Made by a program: the position numbers and the translations under genes. The notes beneath the pieces were generated by a model. That model was not told the DNA's origin and searched no databases. It was given only the letters and a program-made list of their open reading frames with translations. A DNA stretch of 64,000 nucleotides. Source: Autumnicola sp041679265. Lineage in GTDB: Bacteria > Bacteroidota > Bacteroidia > Flavobacteriales > Flavobacteriaceae. The stretch is from positions 205,592 through 269,591 of the forward strand of contig NZ_JBGFSM010000006.1 of assembly GCF_041679265.1 (NCBI RefSeq), in the 5' to 3' direction. Shown in pieces: positions 61,285 through 64,000 of this stretch; position 1 is the first letter of the stretch, and the number at the start of each line of letters is the position of its first letter.

Positions 61285-61323
61285 CAAAAAAACCTCCAGG
61301 CTTATTTCTGCCAGGAGGTTTTT
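61285..61323. terminator. Hairpin terminator behind the DUF2797 gene
   Basis: AACCTCC (61291-61297) with GGAGGTT (61314-61320), extended by CC/GG across one mismatch, flanked by A-run and T-run. It lies between the DUF2797 stop and the second hairpin. Confidence 0.7.
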
Positions 61324-61347
61324 AAAATTCAGGTGTAAAAATCACGC

Positions 61348-62142
61348 TCAGGTTACCTTAATTTCAACCACGTAACCTTCATGGGCCCGCACATTAAAGG
61401 CGGTACCATCTTCAAAAATAAGGTATTGCCCTTTTATGCCTTTCAGCACTCCTTCATAAAAGGGAGTTTTCTTTAGGGCCAGGGTTTTTATTTTTTTCGG
61501 AAATTCTAAAACAGGGAAGGCGATTTCGGTTTCTTTATTATTGGCCAGGAAATAGGGCTGTGCTTCCTCGGGAATATACTCCTTTAGCTTATCCCTTTCT
61601 TCAGCTAAATTTAAATCCAATACCTCGTTGGTTAACATTTTGCGCCAGTTGGTTTTGTCTGAAACATGATCTTTAAGCGCCACTTCAGTAATACCCGCAA
61701 GATAGCGGTTAGGCACTTCCACAATTTCTATGGCCTCATGAGCCCCCTGATCTATCCAGCGGGTAAGGCTCTGGCTGGAACGGGTAACTCCAACTTTTAC
61801 GTTGCTGGAATTTGCCAGGTACACAATGTGGGGCTGTAACTGAGATTTTTTTTCAAAATCCAGATCCCGGTCTTCCTGGCCCAGATGCGCCTTGCTGAGT
61901 TCCGGCCGCATAATCCAGTCTCCTGCCTGTGGGATACTACTCCAGCAATCGTAGCAAAACCCGGTACGGAAAACCTTCTTTTGCATCCCGCAATGAAGAC
62001 ATTGAAATTTGAGAAAATTAATGCTGATCTTTTTATTGAGCAGCTGGTTCATATTCAAAAAATCTGCTTCAAAAACCAGGTAGTACTGTACGGTATTGGT
62101 AAGCTCCGTCTTCATTTTAGTAAGCACTCCTTCGTACCTCAT
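61348..62142 (-). CDS. DUF2797 protein with zinc-ribbon
   Basis: A 264-residue protein of the DUF2797 family. Zinc-binding Cys48, Cys51, Cys63 and Cys66 are visible (CLHCG, CYDC). The middle part HIVYLANSSNVKVGVTRSSQ is the conserved family segment and resembles a GIY-YIG-like nuclease fold in outline (Y-L ... K-V-G-V-T-R), but that link is only a fold impression. Function unknown; length is normal. Monocistronic, followed by two terminator hairpins. Confidence 0.85.
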   Translation of the reverse strand: MRYEGVLTKMKTELTNTVQYYLVFEADFLNMNQLLNKKISINFLKFQCLHCGMQKKVFRTGFCYDCWSSIPQAGDWIMRPELSKAHLGQEDRDLDFEKKSQLQPHIVYLANSSNVKVGVTRSSQSLTRWIDQGAHEAIEIVEVPNRYLAGITEVALKDHVSDKTNWRKMLTNEVLDLNLAEERDKLKEYIPEEAQPYFLANNKETEIAFPVLEFPKKIKTLALKKTPFYEGVLKGIKGQYLIFEDGTAFNVRAHEGYVVEIKVT

Positions 62143-62259
62143 AAAAATTGATTAAATTTAGTTGAAACGATTTTTTTGCCGGCTTCAAAGTTTAGATTAT
62201 TTTTAGCCGCACAACCTAATTGCCTCATACATTAATGGGCGTAAAGATAAAAATAAATA

Positions 62260-63771
62260 ATGCCAATTCCGCTAGTAAATTCGATTGCTTCCTGGTTTTT
62301 GAAAAAGAGAATCCACCAAATGGAACTGTTTATGAAGTATCCGGGAGAAGTTCAAAATGAGCTTCTAAGAAATCTTATTGCCAAGGCAAAAAACACGGAA
62401 ATTGGGCGGCAGTATGATTTTGAATCCATATCAAATTATGAAACATTTGCGGAACGGCTTCCGGTAAAAAAATATGAAGATTATGAAGCCTGCATTGAAC
62501 GAAGCAGGCGCGGTGAAACCAATATTTTCTGGCCCACCCCAATAAAGTGGTTTGCCAAATCCAGCGGCACCACCAATGCAAAAAGTAAATTTATCCCGGT
62601 TAGTGACGATTCCCTGGAAGATTGCCATTTTTCAGCGGGAAAAGATATGTTGTGCATGTACCTGAACAACAATCCGCAGTCTCAGATGTTCACCGGCAAA
62701 AGTTTGCGTCTGGGCGGCAGCAAAGAGATTTACCGGGATAACGGCACCGCTTACGGCGATTTATCTGCTATTCTCATTGATAATATGCCTTTTTGGGCAG
62801 AGTTTAGCAGCACTCCCAGTAATGAGGTTTCCCTTATGCACGACTGGGAAATAAAAATGCAGGCCATTGTAGATGAAACCATAAATGAAAAGGTCACCAG
62901 CCTTGCCGGCGTTCCCAGCTGGATGCTGGTTTTGCTGAATAATGTGCTGGAAACCACTGGTAAGGGAAATTTATTTGAAGTATGGCCGCACCTGGAAGTG
63001 TATTTTCATGGTGGAGTGAGCTTTAATCCTTATGCCCCGCAGTACCAGAAGATCCTTCCCAAGGAAGATTTCAGGTTCTATGAAATTTATAATGCCAGTG
63101 AAGGCTTTTTTGCCTGCCAGGACCAGAATGATTCTAAAGATCTTTTGCTTATGCTGGATTACGGGATTTTTTATGAATTTATCCCCATGGGCACCTACAA
63201 TACTCCCGATGAAAAGGTAATCCCATTAAACGAGGTGGAAATTGATGAAAATTATGCCGTGGTAATCACCACCAATGCCGGACTTTGGCGCTATAAAATT
63301 GGGGATACGGTAAGATTCACATCCAAAAATCCATACCGGATAAGGGTTTCAGGTAGGACCAAACATCATATAAACGTATTTGGAGAAGAACTGATTATTG
63401 AAAACGCTGAAGAGGCGCTTAAAAAGGTTTCCCTGGTCACCAATTGTGAAATAAAAGACTATACCGTTGGCCCTGTTTTTATGGAAGGCAGAACAAAAGG
63501 TTCACACGAATGGATTGTGGAATTTAAAACGCCGCCCCGGGATTTTGACAATTTTATAATCCAGCTGGACAAATCTCTCCAGGAAATTAACAGTGACTAC
63601 GAAGCCAAGCGTTATAACAACATGACTTTAAATATGCCAAAAATTCACACCGCCAGGGAAAACCTGTTTTATGACTGGCTAAAGAAAAATGACAAACTGG
63701 GCGGGCAACACAAAATTCCCCGGCTTTCCAATTCCAGGAGATATCTGGAAGAGCTACTGGAAATGATGTAA
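62260..63771 (+). CDS. GH3-family acyl-adenylate-forming protein
   Basis: A 503-residue protein of the GH3 family, which in plants conjugates amino acids to hormones; bacterial members are uncharacterised but share the ANL-like adenylation chemistry. Motif I SSGTTNAKSKFIPVS (101-115), motif II YNASEGFFACQ and motif III WRYKIGDTVRFTS are all visible, followed by a C-terminal region (RTKHHINVFGEELI) typical of the family. Bacterial relatives are common in Bacteroidota. Substrate unknown. It ends at a terminator close to an insertion sequence. Confidence 0.88.
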   Translation: MPIPLVNSIASWFLKKRIHQMELFMKYPGEVQNELLRNLIAKAKNTEIGRQYDFESISNYETFAERLPVKKYEDYEACIERSRRGETNIFWPTPIKWFAKSSGTTNAKSKFIPVSDDSLEDCHFSAGKDMLCMYLNNNPQSQMFTGKSLRLGGSKEIYRDNGTAYGDLSAILIDNMPFWAEFSSTPSNEVSLMHDWEIKMQAIVDETINEKVTSLAGVPSWMLVLLNNVLETTGKGNLFEVWPHLEVYFHGGVSFNPYAPQYQKILPKEDFRFYEIYNASEGFFACQDQNDSKDLLLMLDYGIFYEFIPMGTYNTPDEKVIPLNEVEIDENYAVVITTNAGLWRYKIGDTVRFTSKNPYRIRVSGRTKHHINVFGEELIIENAEEALKKVSLVTNCEIKDYTVGPVFMEGRTKGSHEWIVEFKTPPRDFDNFIIQLDKSLQEINSDYEAKRYNNMTLNMPKIHTARENLFYDWLKKNDKLGGQHKIPRLSNSRRYLEELLEMM

Positions 63772-63787
63772 AACAGCAATAACAAAA

Positions 63788-63820
63788 GAAGCTGTCTCAT
63801 TAATTTGAGGCAGCTTTTTT
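63788..63820 (+). terminator. Hairpin terminator of the GH3 gene
   Basis: AAGCTG and TCTCA with TTGAG and GCAGCTT form an imperfect stem, followed by six T. It could alternatively be part of the end of the following insertion sequence, since similar palindromes mark some IS ends. Confidence 0.6.
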
Positions 63821-63840
63821 CATTATTAGTTCTTAACTTT

Positions 63841-63884
63841 TGATTATCTGGAGGTTTTTTATTATTTTTAAGTACTGATAATCA
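63841..63884. promoter_or_regulatory. Inverted repeat near the transposase start
   Basis: TGATTATC (63841-63848) with GATAATCA (63877-63884), spaced 28 bases, just ahead of the transposase ATG. A possible regulatory site or IS end feature. Confidence 0.35.
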
Positions 63885-63889
63885 GATAA

Positions 63890-64000
63890 ATGAGCCATAA
63901 ATTTAAGATCTATAACCAACAGCAAAACTGGCTTTTTCCTCCTTCCATTGAAGAATTAATTCCACAAGACCATCCGGTGAGGATCGTCAATGGAGTGATT
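63890..64000 (+). mobile_element. IS1182-type transposase gene, 5' end
   Basis: An open frame from ATG 63890 to the window edge encoding MSHKFKIYNQQQNW ... LFPPSIEELIPQDHPVRIV, the N-terminus typical of IS1182/IS1380-group transposases (LLPPSLDELIPxDHPVRVVN). Only 37 codons are present, so intactness cannot be judged. Confidence 0.8.

Overview
The window is chromosomal DNA from a member of the Bacteroidota, almost certainly a marine or halophilic Flavobacteriaceae (Gramella, Salegentibacter or Zunongwangia-like). This rests on AT-rich sequence, acidic exported proteins, a SusD lipoprotein, a type B type IX secretion (T9SS) sorting domain next to PorP/SprF, the FolK-deoxynucleoside kinase fusion, DUF5723 and DUF2797 proteins, and promoters of the TTTG-N17-TAnnTTTG type. 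The genus is inferred from protein style only.

Layout. 0-1.7 kb: end of a SusD-type uptake locus plus a surface lipoprotein. 1.8-12.7 kb: housekeeping (rlmB, rhomboid protease, rarA, envelope proteins, a YjjG-like nucleotidase, polysaccharide deacetylase, radC, mpl, TPR protein). 12.9-20.5 kb: a three-gene surface operon, a 1665-residue repetitive T9SS cargo followed by PorP/SprF and an OmpA/PD40/TPR protein. 20.7-25.6 kb: LexA-like regulator, metzincin lipoprotein, and a lipoprotein gene broken by an in-frame amber codon. 25.9-32.7 kb: redox/stress genes (zinc alcohol dehydrogenase, UspA, NDH-2), a membrane protein/XRE pair with a twin operator, and a ZIP transporter. 32.8-33.3 kb: tRNA-Leu and tRNA-Gly with two partial tRNA-Gly copies, each carrying a 20-bp palindromic insert. 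33.5-43.3 kb: mutS, TerB-like plus PycTM-like pair, a broken AraC regulator, ModF-like ATPase, esterase and ABC exporter. 43.5-53.8 kb: two paralogous beta-helix lipoproteins flanking an amidohydrolase, a tricorn-like protease and a TrmH-family methylase. 53.8-63.8 kb: folK-dNK fusion, yhhQ, AsmA, AEC permease with an exported aminotransferase, DUF2797 and GH3. The right edge enters an IS1182-type transposase.

How genes work together. The 12.9-20.5 kb operon looks like a surface adhesin with its own outer-membrane partner and peptidoglycan anchor. The aminotransferase/AEC pair looks like a periplasmic amino-acid or keto-acid function. Much of the rest is core genome.

Most unusual signals: (1) four tandem arrays with a strict 7-bp period but different unit sequences, each at the 3' end of a gene and three of them touching or containing the stop codon; (2) the tandem partial tRNA-Gly copies with identical 20-bp insertions; (3) two fresh-looking gene breaks (amber lipoprotein, AraC regulator with deletion plus frameshift); (4) a stand-alone Pycsar-effector-like membrane protein paired with a TerB-like protein; (5) twin TGTAAA-N6-TTTACA operators ahead of an XRE-containing operon. 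No CRISPR array, rRNA operon or prophage was found.
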